DNA from: an uncultured Pseudomonadales bacterium
GTDB lineage: Bacteria; Pseudomonadota; Gammaproteobacteria; Pseudomonadales; Azotimanducaceae
Assembly: GCA_958296405.1 (NCBI GenBank)
Contig: OY282519.1
Span: 62,001 to 126,000 of the forward strand
Direction of reading: 5' to 3'
Length of the DNA: 64,000 nt
Shown here piece by piece: positions 52,911 through 61,780 of the stretch; positions within the stretch are counted from its first letter, which is position 1, and each line of letters opens with the position of its first letter. The notes below the pieces were generated by a model. The model did not search any database. It was not told the DNA's origin and saw nothing but the letters and a program-made list of their open reading frames with translations. A program made the translations under genes and the position numbers.

Positions 52911-55796
52911 TTGTCGCAACCCGGCACCGCCATCCACCGCTCGCCGCCGTCCGCCGAGCCTTCCCCCATCACACCTTCCATCGCCGCCACCGCACCCGGG
53001 CAACTGCGCGTCATCAAGCGCAACGGCGCCGTGGTGGCCTATACGGACGAGAAAATCGAAATCGCCATGACCAAGGCGTTCATCGCCGTAGAGGGCAACG
53101 TGGCGGCTGCGTCCTCGCGCATCCGCGAGCGCGTCGCCAAGTTGACGGCAGAGGTCACGGGGGTGTTCCAGCGCCGCTTTCCGTCCGGCGGCACCATCCA
53201 CATCGAGGACATCCAAGATCAGGTGGAGCTCGCCCTCATGCGCGGCGGCGAGCACCGGGTGGCGCGGGATTATGTGTTGTACCGCGAGGAACACGCCCGC
53301 CTCCGCGAGCAGCGCGCCCAAGCCGAGCGCGACGAGGCGCCGCCCCCGACGGCCACATTGCACTGCGTGGACGCGAACGGCGAGCGCCGGCCGCTGGACG
53401 TGGCGCGCATCCAGCGCGTGGTGGGCGAAGCCTGCCTTGGCCTCGACGGCGTGGACGGCGAGCGCGTCATCCAAGCAGCCGTTGCCAACATGTACGACGG
53501 CATCTCCCCCGACGCGGTGGCGACGGCCTTGGTGATGGCTGCGCGCACGTTGGTGGAAGAAGAGCCGAACTACACCTACGCCACGGCCGGCCTGCTGCTC
53601 GACCAGCTGCGCGAGGAGGCATTGGCCTTCCTCGACCTTCGCGTCCACGGCGCTGAAGACCACCGCGCCACCCACGCGGAAATGGCTGAACTCTACGGCG
53701 AGGCGTTGCGCGCCTTCGTGCAGCGGGGCGTGGAACTCGGCTTGGTGGCGCCGGCGCTCACCCGCTTCAACCTCGACGCGCTCGGCGCGGCGCTGCAGCC
53801 CGAGCGGGACCGGCAGTTCACCTACCTCGGCCTGCAAACGCTTTATGACCGTTACTTCATCCATTCCAACGACGTGCGCTTCGAGCTCCCGCAAGTGTTC
53901 TTCATGCGCGTGGCGATGGGCTTGGCGCTGCAGGAAGACGAACCGGAACAGCGCGCCATCGAGTTTTATGACCTGCTCTCGTCGTTCGACTACATGAGTT
54001 CGACGCCAACATTGTTCAACGCCGGCACGTTGCGGCCGCAGTTGTCTTCTTGCTTCCTCACCACCGTTTCCGATGATCTCGAAGGCATCTACGGCGCCAT
54101 CCGCGACAACGCCCTGCTCTCCAAGTGGGCCGGCGGCCTCGGCAACGACTGGACGCCCATCCGCGCCCTCGGCTCATACATCCGGGGCACGAACGGCAAA
54201 TCTCAAGGCGTGGTGCCGTTCCTCAAGGTGGTCAACGACACCGCGGTGGCGGTGAATCAAGGCGGCAAGCGCAAGGGCGCCGTGTGCTCCTATTTGGAAA
54301 CGTGGCATCTCGACATCGAGGAGTTTTTGGAGCTGCGCAAGAACACTGGGGACGACCGGCGCCGCACGCACGACATGAACACGGCCAACTGGGTGCCGGA
54401 TTTGTTCATGAAGCGCGTGTTCGAAGATGGCGAGTGGACGCTCTTTTCCCCGAACGAAGTGCCAGACCTGCACGATTTGTACGGGCGCGCCTTCGAGCAG
54501 CGCTACGAAACCTACGAAGCGCAGACCAAGAGCGGCGAGATCACGCTGTTCAAGCGCGTTCAAGCGCAGGCGCTGTGGCGCAAGATGCTCTCGATGCTCT
54601 TCGAGACGGGGCATCCATGGGTGACGTTCAAGGACAGCTGCAACCTGCGCTCGCCCCAGCAGCATGTGGGCGTTGTGCATTCATCCAATCTCTGCACGGA
54701 GATCACGCTGAACACGTCCAAGGACGAGATCGCCGTGTGCAACTTGGGCTCCATCAACCTCGCCCAGCACATCCGCGATGGCGGGCTGGACGGCAAGAAG
54801 CTCAAGCGCACCGTGCGCACCGCGGTGCGGATGTTGGATAACGTCATCGACATCAACTACTACTCCGTGCCGCAGGCACATGCCTCGAACATGCGCCACC
54901 GGCCCGTCGGTTTGGGCCTGATGGGCTTCCAAGACGCCCTGTATGAGCTGCGCGTGCCCTACGGCTCAGCGGCGGCGGTTGAGTTTGCAGACCGCTCCAT
55001 GGAAGCCATCTCGTACCACGCCATCGACGCTTCCTGCCGCCTCGCCAAGGAGCGCGGCAGCTATGCGAGCTTCGAGGGTTCTCTGTGGAGCCAAGGCACG
55101 CTGCCCATCGATTCCTTGAAGCGGTTGCGAGATGAGCGCTGGGATGGCTATCTAGAGGCGGACTTCTCCACCACCATGAACTGGGATCGCCTGCGCGACC
55201 GGGTGCGCATGAACGGCATGCGCAACTCCAACGTCATGGCCATCGCGCCCACCGCGACCATCGCCAACATCACCGGCGTCTCGCAATCCATCGAGCCGAC
55301 GTATCAGAACCTGTTCGTGAAATCCAACCTGTCGGGCGAGTTCACCGTCGTCAACCCATACCTCGTGCATGACCTCAAGCGCTTGGGCTTGTGGGACAAC
55401 GTGATGGTGAACGACCTCAAGTATTACGACGGCAGCGTGCGCCAGATCGACCGCGTGCCGGATGACTTGAAGGCGCTGTACGCCACGGCGTTCGAGGTGG
55501 AACCACGCTGGCTCGTGGACGCCGCCAGCCGCCGCCAGAAATGGCTGGACCAAGCGCAGTCCCTCAACCTCTACATCGCCGAAGCATCCGGCAAGAAGCT
55601 CGACATCATGTACCGCATGGCGTGGGTGAGGGGGCTGAAGACCACCTACTACCTGCGCGCCCTCGGCGCCACCGCGACGGAGAAATCCACTTTGGAGGGC
55701 GGCGTCCTCAACGCCGTCGAAGCGGTGGGCCGCGGCGACGCCTCAGCGACGCTTGCCTGCGTCATCGACGATCCGGATTGCGAGGCTTGCCAATGA
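52911..55796 (+). CDS. nrdA: Ribonucleoside-diphosphate reductase class Ia, alpha subunit
   Basis: 961 residues. It reduces ribonucleotides to deoxyribonucleotides. Two ATP-cone domains occur in tandem at the N-terminus (LRVIKRNGAVVAYTDEKIEI from about residue 32; ATLHCVDANGERRPLDVARI from about 149), so allosteric control may be more complex than with one. The catalytic barrel has STPTLFNAGTLRPQLSSCFL with the active-site cysteine, LCTEITLNTSKDEIAVCNLG, and the PTATIANITGVSQSIEP loop. The C-terminal redox tail ends CEAC-Gln. The start is a TTG at 52911, with GAGGA eight bases upstream. nrdB follows by 55 bases. It resembles the Pseudomonas-type class Ia enzyme. Confidence 0.95.
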   Translation: MSQPGTAIHRSPPSAEPSPITPSIAATAPGQLRVIKRNGAVVAYTDEKIEIAMTKAFIAVEGNVAAASSRIRERVAKLTAEVTGVFQRRFPSGGTIHIEDIQDQVELALMRGGEHRVARDYVLYREEHARLREQRAQAERDEAPPPTATLHCVDANGERRPLDVARIQRVVGEACLGLDGVDGERVIQAAVANMYDGISPDAVATALVMAARTLVEEEPNYTYATAGLLLDQLREEALAFLDLRVHGAEDHRATHAEMAELYGEALRAFVQRGVELGLVAPALTRFNLDALGAALQPERDRQFTYLGLQTLYDRYFIHSNDVRFELPQVFFMRVAMGLALQEDEPEQRAIEFYDLLSSFDYMSSTPTLFNAGTLRPQLSSCFLTTVSDDLEGIYGAIRDNALLSKWAGGLGNDWTPIRALGSYIRGTNGKSQGVVPFLKVVNDTAVAVNQGGKRKGAVCSYLETWHLDIEEFLELRKNTGDDRRRTHDMNTANWVPDLFMKRVFEDGEWTLFSPNEVPDLHDLYGRAFEQRYETYEAQTKSGEITLFKRVQAQALWRKMLSMLFETGHPWVTFKDSCNLRSPQQHVGVVHSSNLCTEITLNTSKDEIAVCNLGSINLAQHIRDGGLDGKKLKRTVRTAVRMLDNVIDINYYSVPQAHASNMRHRPVGLGLMGFQDALYELRVPYGSAAAVEFADRSMEAISYHAIDASCRLAKERGSYASFEGSLWSQGTLPIDSLKRLRDERWDGYLEADFSTTMNWDRLRDRVRMNGMRNSNVMAIAPTATIANITGVSQSIEPTYQNLFVKSNLSGEFTVVNPYLVHDLKRLGLWDNVMVNDLKYYDGSVRQIDRVPDDLKALYATAFEVEPRWLVDAASRRQKWLDQAQSLNLYIAEASGKKLDIMYRMAWVRGLKTTYYLRALGATATEKSTLEGGVLNAVEAVGRGDASATLACVIDDPDCEACQ

Positions 55797-55851
55797 AACG
55801 CCGCCCCATCGCGCCGACAACGAATGAAGAAGAAAAGGAGACAGAGACAGC

Positions 55852-57123
55852 ATGAGCCGACTTTCGTGGGATGACTACGACGCCGATGCGGACGGCATGA
55901 TGGCGCACATGGCCATTGAGGGCGGTTTGCCTCAGGCGCCAGAACCGGCTGCCACGGCCCCGCTTAGCTCGGTACAAGAGCGGCCGGCTTCACCGCCGCC
56001 GCCCGTCGCGGTGAACCCACATGAGGCGCATCAGCAACAGGCACCCGGCAAACCCTTCCAACTCGAAGCACCCCGCCTCGAAGAGGAAGCCCCGCCGCCG
56101 AGCCGGGAGCGCGTCACCGTCGATCAGAAGCGCATGATCAACTGCCGGGCAGACCTGAACCAGCTCGTGCCGTTCAAGTACGAGTGGGCGTGGCAGAAGT
56201 ACTTGGACGGCTGCGCCAACCACTGGATGCCCCAAGAGATCAACATGAACGCGGACGTGATGCTGTGGAAGTCCGCGGATGGGCTCACCGCGGACGAGCG
56301 CAAGATCGTCAAGCGCAGCCTAGGATTCTTCTCCACGGCGGATTCGTTGGTCGCCAACAACTTGGCGCTTGCCATCTATCGCCTCATCACCAATCCAGAG
56401 TGCCGCCAATACCTGCTGCGCCAAGCGTTCGAGGAAGCCATCCACACCCACGCCTACCAGTACTGCATCGAATCCCTCGGCATGGACGAAGGCGAAATCT
56501 TCAACATGTACCGCGAGGTGGATTCCGTGGCGGCGAAGGCATCTTGGGCGCTGAAGTACACCCAAGAGCTGGCAGACCCCACTTTCTCCACCGGCACCGT
56601 CGAGAACGACAAAACGCTGCTGAAAAACCTCATCGCCTACTACTGCGTGATGGAGGGCATCTTCTTCTACTGCGGCTTCACGCAGATCCTCTCCATGGGC
56701 CGCCGCAACAAGATGACGGGCACGTCTGAGCAGTTTCAGTACATCCTGCGCGACGAATCCATGCATGTGAACTTCGGCATCGACGTGATCAACCAAATCA
56801 AGCTCGAGAATCCGCATCTCTGGGACGCCCCCATGCAGCGGCTGGCGCGAGACATGGTGCTCGAAGGCACCGAGCTTGAGATCCAGTACGCCCGCGACAC
56901 CATGCCGCGCGGCGTGTTGGGCATGAACGCCACCATGATGGCGGAGTACCTGCAATTCATCGCCAACCGCCGCCTCGCCCAAATCGGCTTGGAGGAACGC
57001 TTCCCCGGCGTGAAGAACCCGTTCCCGTGGATGTCTGAAATCATGGACTTGAAGAAGGAGAAGAACTTCTTCGAAACCCGCGTGACGGAGTACCAAACGG
57101 GCGGAGCGCTGAGCTGGGATTGA
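55852..57123 (+). CDS. nrdB: Ribonucleoside-diphosphate reductase class Ia, beta subunit
   Basis: 423 residues. It houses the dimetal centre and tyrosyl radical needed by NrdA. The ligand helices are [38 protein letters not shown] and [17 protein letters not shown]. The Tyr seven residues after the Glu of EAIHTHAY is the radical site, so this is not the Phe-containing class Ic form. The first 90 residues are a low-complexity Pro/Ala/Glu-rich extension ([20 protein letters not shown]) absent from E. coli NrdB. The C-terminus [11 protein letters not shown] matches the NrdA-docking tail. ATG 55852 has AAGGAG upstream. It ends 19 bases before the restriction-modification island. Confidence 0.95.
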   Translation: MSRLSWDDYDADADGMMAHMAIEGGLPQAPEPAATAPLSSVQERPASPPPPVAVNPHEAHQQQAPGKPFQLEAPRLEEEAPPPSRERVTVDQKRMINCRADLNQLVPFKYEWAWQKYLDGCANHWMPQEINMNADVMLWKSADGLTADERKIVKRSLGFFSTADSLVANNLALAIYRLITNPECRQYLLRQAFEEAIHTHAYQYCIESLGMDEGEIFNMYREVDSVAAKASWALKYTQELADPTFSTGTVENDKTLLKNLIAYYCVMEGIFFYCGFTQILSMGRRNKMTGTSEQFQYILRDESMHVNFGIDVINQIKLENPHLWDAPMQRLARDMVLEGTELEIQYARDTMPRGVLGMNATMMAEYLQFIANRRLAQIGLEERFPGVKNPFPWMSEIMDLKKEKNFFETRVTEYQTGGALSWD

Positions 57124-57142
57124 ACCGCGGCGTCAACGTTCA

Positions 57143-57730
57143 ATGACCAACCCGCTGCCGCCATTCACCCGAGACCACTACGAGGTGCATGAATGGCGGC
57201 ATGCTTGTGCGATCTTGCGGGAAGATTTCGCCGACGAGTGGAACGACATCATCGCGGTGATGCAAGCGTTCAGACTGCGCAAGAGTTGGATTACCACGTC
57301 TGGAGGTGCCAAGTCCAAGGTGTCTGCATTCATCGATAGTTTCCTCTACGCGAGAGGTTGGGCGGAGAAGGAGTTCATGACTCAGATCGTAGTCGATGGC
57401 GCGGTAAGAGATGCACCTACGCACAAAGTGGATTGCTTTAGGAATCGCGTGGCTTTGGAAATCGAGTGGAACAACAAGGACCCCTTCTACGATAGGGACT
57501 TAAACAACTTCAGGCTCCTCTTTGAATTGGGAGCCATCAGCGTGGGCGTGATTGTGACTCGATGCGATGACTTGCAGGACATCTTCGTGGCTCTGGGCCG
57601 CGGTTCGTCCTATGGCGCATCCACGACACACATGAGCAAGTTACTGCCACGCATCGAGGGCGGCGGCGGCGCTGGCTGTCCGATTCTGGTGTTCGGCATA
57701 TCGAAGAAGCTCTACTTGGAGGACGAATAG
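57143..57730 (+). CDS. BglII-like restriction endonuclease (first of two)
   Basis: 195 residues. The core HKVDCFRNRVALEIEWNNKD has Asp97, then Glu106 nine residues later and Glu108. The same spacing is seen in BglII (Asp84, Glu93, Gln95), but here Gln95 is replaced by Glu. FYDRDLNNFRLLFELGAISV follows, as in the BglII/BstYI family. These enzymes cut A/RGATCT/Y-type sites. ATG 57143 follows nrdB by 19 bases, and the stop shares a base with the next gene start (TAGTG). It pairs with an MT-A70 methyltransferase. Whether both endonucleases of the island are active is unknown. Confidence 0.78.
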   Translation: MTNPLPPFTRDHYEVHEWRHACAILREDFADEWNDIIAVMQAFRLRKSWITTSGGAKSKVSAFIDSFLYARGWAEKEFMTQIVVDGAVRDAPTHKVDCFRNRVALEIEWNNKDPFYDRDLNNFRLLFELGAISVGVIVTRCDDLQDIFVALGRGSSYGASTTHMSKLLPRIEGGGGAGCPILVFGISKKLYLEDE

Positions 57731-58371
57731 TGTCTGTCGCCAGCGAACTGCTTTCGGAAGTCGGCGCCAAGCGGTTCGCCACGATTCTCGCGGACCCGCC
57801 TTGGCGGTTCCACAACCGCACTGGCAAGGTCGCGCCGGAGCACAGACGCCTAACGCGATACCCCACGATGTCGTTTGAAGAGATCGGCGAACTTCCTGTC
57901 GCTTCGATCGCCTGCGACACGGCTCACTTGTACCTTTGGGTGCCGAATGCCCTCCTGCCACAGGGCCTCGAAGTGATGCGCAGTTGGGGCTTCCACTACA
58001 AGACCAACCTCGTCTGGTACAAGATCAGGAAGGATGGTGGGCCGGACAGAAGAGGCGTCGGCTTCTACTTCCGCAACGTCACCGAGATGATCCTCTTCGG
58101 CGTTCGTGGCAAGAACGCGAGGACGCTGCCGCCAGGCAGGAGCCAAGAGAACATTCTGCTTTCGCGCAAGCGAGAACATAGCCGGAAGCCGGACGAACAG
58201 TACGACTTGATCGAAGCATGCAGCCCCGGGCCCTATATCGAGTTATTCGCCCGCGGCCCGCGCGAGGGCTGGCTCGGTTGGGGGCAACAGTCCGTCGGCT
58301 ATGTGCCAGACTGGGCGACATACGCCAACCACTCACAAGTGGACGGCGCGGTTCAAGGTGCATTGGTGTGA
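57730..58371 (+). CDS. MT-A70-family adenine methyltransferase
   Basis: 213 residues. FATILADPPWRFHNRTGKVA carries the catalytic DPPW. HLYLWVPNALLPQGLEVMRS, then WGFHYKTNLVWYKIRKD and EMILFGVRGKNARTLPP are the following family blocks; the SAM contact SRKPDEQYDLIEACSPGPYI is near the end. MT-A70 proteins make N6-methyladenine. The GTG start 57730 shares its G with the preceding stop, and the stop overlaps the next gene start (GTGA). It likely protects the island's recognition site together with the second methyltransferase. Confidence 0.87.
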   Translation: MSVASELLSEVGAKRFATILADPPWRFHNRTGKVAPEHRRLTRYPTMSFEEIGELPVASIACDTAHLYLWVPNALLPQGLEVMRSWGFHYKTNLVWYKIRKDGGPDRRGVGFYFRNVTEMILFGVRGKNARTLPPGRSQENILLSRKREHSRKPDEQYDLIEACSPGPYIELFARGPREGWLGWGQQSVGYVPDWATYANHSQVDGAVQGALV

Positions 58372-59306
58372 GAACCTCAACCACTGCCGACATCTTCGAC
58401 CAGCAACTGGATCGCGCCAACGCGACCGTCCGGCGGAAGTTGAGCCGCGCATCCACCGACGGCGCAACCGCAAAGCCATCCCGCTGGTTGCTCGCGTGCG
58501 AAGACAACCTCACGTTCATGGCGAACTTACCGGATGCGTCCGTCAAACTTGTCGTGACTTCTCCGCCCTACAACGTAGGCAAGGCCTACGAACGACGGGC
58601 ATCGCTGGAAGACTATCTGCTATCCCAGCGGGAGGTCATCGCCGAGTGCGTTCGCCTACTTCACCCCGCCGGTTCGCTCTGCTGGCAGGTGGGGAACTAT
58701 GTGGATCGTGGTGAGATCGTGCCACTTGACGCCGTGCTCTACCCCATCTTCAAGGAACACGGCTTGAAGCTCCGCAACCGAATTGTTTGGCATTTCGGGC
58801 ACGGCCTGCATTGCAAGAAAAGGCTCTCTGGACGCTACGAGACCATCAATTGGTTCACAAAGGGCGATGACTATACGTTCCACCTAGACCCGATTCGCGT
58901 TCCGTCGAAGTATCCCGGCAAGCGCCACTTCAAGGGGCCCAATGCCGGCCAGCTCTCCGGCAATCCCAAGGGCAAGAACCCCGGCGACGTGTGGATGTTT
59001 CCGAACGTGAAGAGCAACCACGTGGAGAAGACAATTCACCCGTGCCAGTTTCCTGTCGAACTGGTGGAGCGCTTGGTGTTGTCCTTGACGAACCCAGAAG
59101 ATGCTGTGCTCGACCCCTACATGGGAGTCGGCTCGGCGGTCGTCGCGGCGCTGATGCACGGCCGCAGTGGTTACGGGTGCGACATTGTTGACGAGTATGT
59201 GGAAATCGCCAAGGAGCGGGTAAACGCCGTGTGCCTCGGGACGATTAAGACAAGGCCGATGGGCAAGCCCATCTACGACCCGACGAAGCCGAACGGCGGC
59301 CACTGA
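58368..59306 (+). CDS. Beta-class DNA amino-methyltransferase
   Basis: 312 residues. The catalytic block TSPPYNVGKAYERRASLEDY is near residue 64 and the SAM loop LDPYMGVGSAVVAALMHGRS near 245, the order of beta-class N6-adenine/N4-cytosine methyltransferases. SPPY leans to cytosine N4, but that is not decisive. The intermediate region contains NRIVWHFGHGLHCKKRLSGR, typical of these enzymes. GTG 58368 overlaps the MT-A70 gene by four bases; six bases separate it from the second endonuclease. Confidence 0.88.
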   Translation: MRTSTTADIFDQQLDRANATVRRKLSRASTDGATAKPSRWLLACEDNLTFMANLPDASVKLVVTSPPYNVGKAYERRASLEDYLLSQREVIAECVRLLHPAGSLCWQVGNYVDRGEIVPLDAVLYPIFKEHGLKLRNRIVWHFGHGLHCKKRLSGRYETINWFTKGDDYTFHLDPIRVPSKYPGKRHFKGPNAGQLSGNPKGKNPGDVWMFPNVKSNHVEKTIHPCQFPVELVERLVLSLTNPEDAVLDPYMGVGSAVVAALMHGRSGYGCDIVDEYVEIAKERVNAVCLGTIKTRPMGKPIYDPTKPNGGH

Positions 59307-59312
59307 CGGCCG

Positions 59313-59924
59313 ATGAGAGTCGTCGAACGCTATTCACACTTGAACGGCGAAGAATACCTCTTAGTTCACCGACCCAAGCTCTGGCAGAACGTCCTCGACG
59401 TCATCGAGTCCGTCGATGCCGAAGCATGCAGAGACAAGTTGTCCCTCGAGAAGACACGCGCAGGGCGGATGCTGTACTCGCCAAAGTCCATGAACAAGGC
59501 CTTCGCTGCCGGTTTCAGAGCGCAAGGGTGGCAGCCTAGACGACACCGCTTCTTCGTGACATCCGACGTGCGGGTGCTCAAGCAGGTCTACAGTTTGGAT
59601 GCAGACGCACAGCGAGACGCCATTCTCGAAGCTGGTCTCCAGCCCATTCACTCGTACAACGAAACGGACTTCGTTAAGGATCGGGTGGCGGTGGAGGTGC
59701 AGTTTGGCAAGTATGCCTTCGTTGCCCATGACCTCTTCGTCAAGCACATGGCGTTCTTCGTTTCAGACTTGATCGATGTGGGCATCGAGGTGCTACCCAT
59801 GAAGGAACTCGAAGCGCACATGTCATCGGGCGTGCCCTACTTCGAGCGTGACCTCTTGAACATCATTCGCCAAGGGCGCGGTGTTCCGGCCGTGCCGCTA
59901 GTGTTGATCGGCGTCGCGCCCTGA
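59313..59924 (+). CDS. BglII/BstYI-like restriction endonuclease (second of two)
   Basis: 203 residues. The active-site block ETDFVKDRVAVEVQFGKYAF has Asp119, Glu128 and Gln130, exactly the Asp-x8-Glu-x-Gln of BglII. AHDLFVKHMAFFVSDLIDVG and PYFERDLLNIIRQGRGVPAV, cut for length, complete the family pattern. It should cut at a GATC-centred site such as AGATCT or RGATCY. It is the fourth gene of the tightly packed island and the more canonical of the two endonucleases. hipBA begins about 215 bases downstream. Confidence 0.88.
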   Translation: MRVVERYSHLNGEEYLLVHRPKLWQNVLDVIESVDAEACRDKLSLEKTRAGRMLYSPKSMNKAFAAGFRAQGWQPRRHRFFVTSDVRVLKQVYSLDADAQRDAILEAGLQPIHSYNETDFVKDRVAVEVQFGKYAFVAHDLFVKHMAFFVSDLIDVGIEVLPMKELEAHMSSGVPYFERDLLNIIRQGRGVPAVPLVLIGVAP

Positions 59925-60018
59925 CAGTTGGCCGAGCGTCGCGACGACGGCCAAGCGTGGCTCAGCGCCACTTCCAGCCAAGACGAACAGCTTGACAGCA
60001 CAAAGACGATTGTGACCA

Positions 60019-60130
60019 TCCCGTACGGGAACGGCCTACACAGATACACCGCGATGCGCTAGTTTTCTTACCATACGGTACAACGAAGCGGATTTAGCCC
60101 GCCTTCTGCGACATTTCGTACCGAACGGTA
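60019..60130 (+). promoter_or_regulatory. Three operator-like palindromes upstream of hipB, spaced 50 bp
   Basis: TCCCGTACGGGA (60019-60030), TACCATACGGTA (60069-60080) and TACCGAACGGTA (60119-60130) share T-M-C-C-N-N-A-C-G-G-K-A. They start exactly 50 bases apart, about five helical turns. The third ends ten bases before the hipB start codon and overlaps the region before AGGAGG. HipB dimers bind inverted repeats of this kind in E. coli, so these are likely autoregulatory operators. Confidence 0.75.
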
Positions 60131-60140
60131 AGGAGGCACC

Positions 60141-60443
60141 TTGAAGGAAGCACCGCGTTACGGCGTCGTGGCCACGCCACAGGCCCTCGGCGAGCTAACC
60201 CGTCGGCACCGCAAGGCCACCGGCATCACTCTGGAGACCGCCTCTGCGCTCGGCAACGTCGGTGCGCGGTTCCTGTCCGAGTTCGAGCGCGGCAAGGAGA
60301 CGGCCGAGATCGGCAAGGCGATGGCGGCGCTCGCCATCCTCGGCTTGGAGTTGGTCGTCCGTCCACGTGGCTACGCAAACGCTGCCGCAGATCGGGCCTT
60401 GCAGTCGCACGAGCCGAACCGAGAGGGCTCTCGACAACCATGA
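60141..60443 (+). CDS. hipB: HipB-like XRE antitoxin/repressor
   Basis: 100 residues with a helix-turn-helix: LGELTRRHRKATGITLETAS, then ALGNVGARFLSEFERGKETA and EIGKAMAALAILGLELVVRP, which is the HipB pattern including the C-terminal strand. It binds its own promoter and neutralises HipA. The start is a TTG at 60141 directly behind AGGAGGCACC. The stop overlaps the hipA start (ATGA), which couples both. Three palindromic operators lie upstream. Confidence 0.88.
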   Translation: MKEAPRYGVVATPQALGELTRRHRKATGITLETASALGNVGARFLSEFERGKETAEIGKAMAALAILGLELVVRPRGYANAAADRALQSHEPNREGSRQP

Positions 60444-61780
60444 CCGTCGATGCGCTGGATCTTTGGCACCAACCGGGCCCCGCCGTCAGCCGGCTGGCCG
60501 GCCGGCTATGGCGTGAACCAGACGGTCGCGTGGGTTTCCGCTACGACGCCGAATGGCAAGAGCTTGGCTTCCCGGTCTCACGGCAATTGCCGCTCGATTG
60601 CCGCGAGTTCCCACCCAACGAGGGGCTCGCTCACCGATTCTTCGCCAACCTCCTGCCGGAAGGCGACGCACGGCTGCAACTGGCACGGTCTCTGGAATCC
60701 CCGAACACAGACTTCGACTTGCTCTTTCGGGTTGGCGGCGAGTGCGCCGGCGCGTTCTGCCTGCTGCCAATTGATCAACCGCCACAGGGAGAAGCCGCTC
60801 GCTACCAAGCGCTGACGGAGGAGGAGCTGACACGGCTCGTTCTGCGGCGCGGCCTCAGCCAGCCCATCGGCGCAATAGGCCGGCCGCGGCTCTCGTTGGC
60901 GGGCGCACAACACAAATGCCCGGTGTTGCTACGTGGCGGGCAGTACTTTCTGCCCTTGAACGAGGCGCCGAGCACGCACATTCTGAAGTTTGAGCTCGCG
61001 GACTATCGGCATGTGCCGCTCTACGAAACCTTCACGACCACCCTTGCCGGTGCGGTCGGCCTGCCCGTCGTGGACGTGGAACTGCGCTCGGTGCGCGGCC
61101 ACCGCTACACGGCAATCGCTCGTTTCGACCGGGGCGCCGACAGCAACGGCGACATCCAACGATCGCATCAGGAGGATTTCTGCCAAGCATTGGGCTATGG
61201 CCATACCCGAAAGTACGAAGCAGACGACGGCCCGACATTCGCCGGCTGCGTCCAGCTATTGCGCGAGACCTCGACCTCCCCCGCCGTGGACATCCAGCAT
61301 CTGCTGCAGTGGCAGGCGTTCAACTGGCTGGCTGGCAACGCCGACGGCCACGCCAAGAACCTAGCACTGCACTATGAGAACGGCACCACGCGGTTGGCCC
61401 CGTTTTACGACCTGGCATGCACACGCGCCATCCCGCGCCTGAACCGACACCTGGCCTTGCGCGTGGGCGGCGAAAGCGACCCCGGCCAAATCAAAGCCAC
61501 CCACTGGCGGGCGTTGGCCGACGCTTGCGGGATCGATCCGCGGTTCGTCGAAGCGCTCGTCGTGTCGGTTGCAGAACAGCTAGATGGCGCGAGTGCCAGC
61601 GCTCGCGCCGCCTTCGAGAGGCACCACCGTGCCGCGCCGGCGTTGCAGCGGATCGAGCAAGTGGTGGCGAGGCAGTGTCGGCGCGTGCTCAACGGAACAT
61701 GGCGTCGGCAGGCTTGGCCCTCACCGCAACCGACCGCGACGGTGCCCGTCACCCCAAACCCGCCACCTGCGCATCGATGA
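60440..61780 (+). CDS. hipA: HipA-like serine/threonine kinase toxin
   Basis: 446 residues. RLSLAGAQHKCPVLLRGGQY is the Gly-rich ATP/autophosphorylation region. STHILKFELADYRHVPLYET carries the ATP lysine. NWLAGNADGHAKNLALHYEN has the catalytic Asp, and LAPFYDLACTRAIP the metal Asp. E. coli HipA phosphorylates glutamyl-tRNA synthetase and causes growth arrest. All key residues appear intact, so the kinase may be active unless held by HipB. Its 3' end overlaps the convergent rng gene by 32 bases. Confidence 0.9.
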   Translation: MTVDALDLWHQPGPAVSRLAGRLWREPDGRVGFRYDAEWQELGFPVSRQLPLDCREFPPNEGLAHRFFANLLPEGDARLQLARSLESPNTDFDLLFRVGGECAGAFCLLPIDQPPQGEAARYQALTEEELTRLVLRRGLSQPIGAIGRPRLSLAGAQHKCPVLLRGGQYFLPLNEAPSTHILKFELADYRHVPLYETFTTTLAGAVGLPVVDVELRSVRGHRYTAIARFDRGADSNGDIQRSHQEDFCQALGYGHTRKYEADDGPTFAGCVQLLRETSTSPAVDIQHLLQWQAFNWLAGNADGHAKNLALHYENGTTRLAPFYDLACTRAIPRLNRHLALRVGGESDPGQIKATHWRALADACGIDPRFVEALVVSVAEQLDGASASARAAFERHHRAAPALQRIEQVVARQCRRVLNGTWRRQAWPSPQPTATVPVTPNPPPAHR

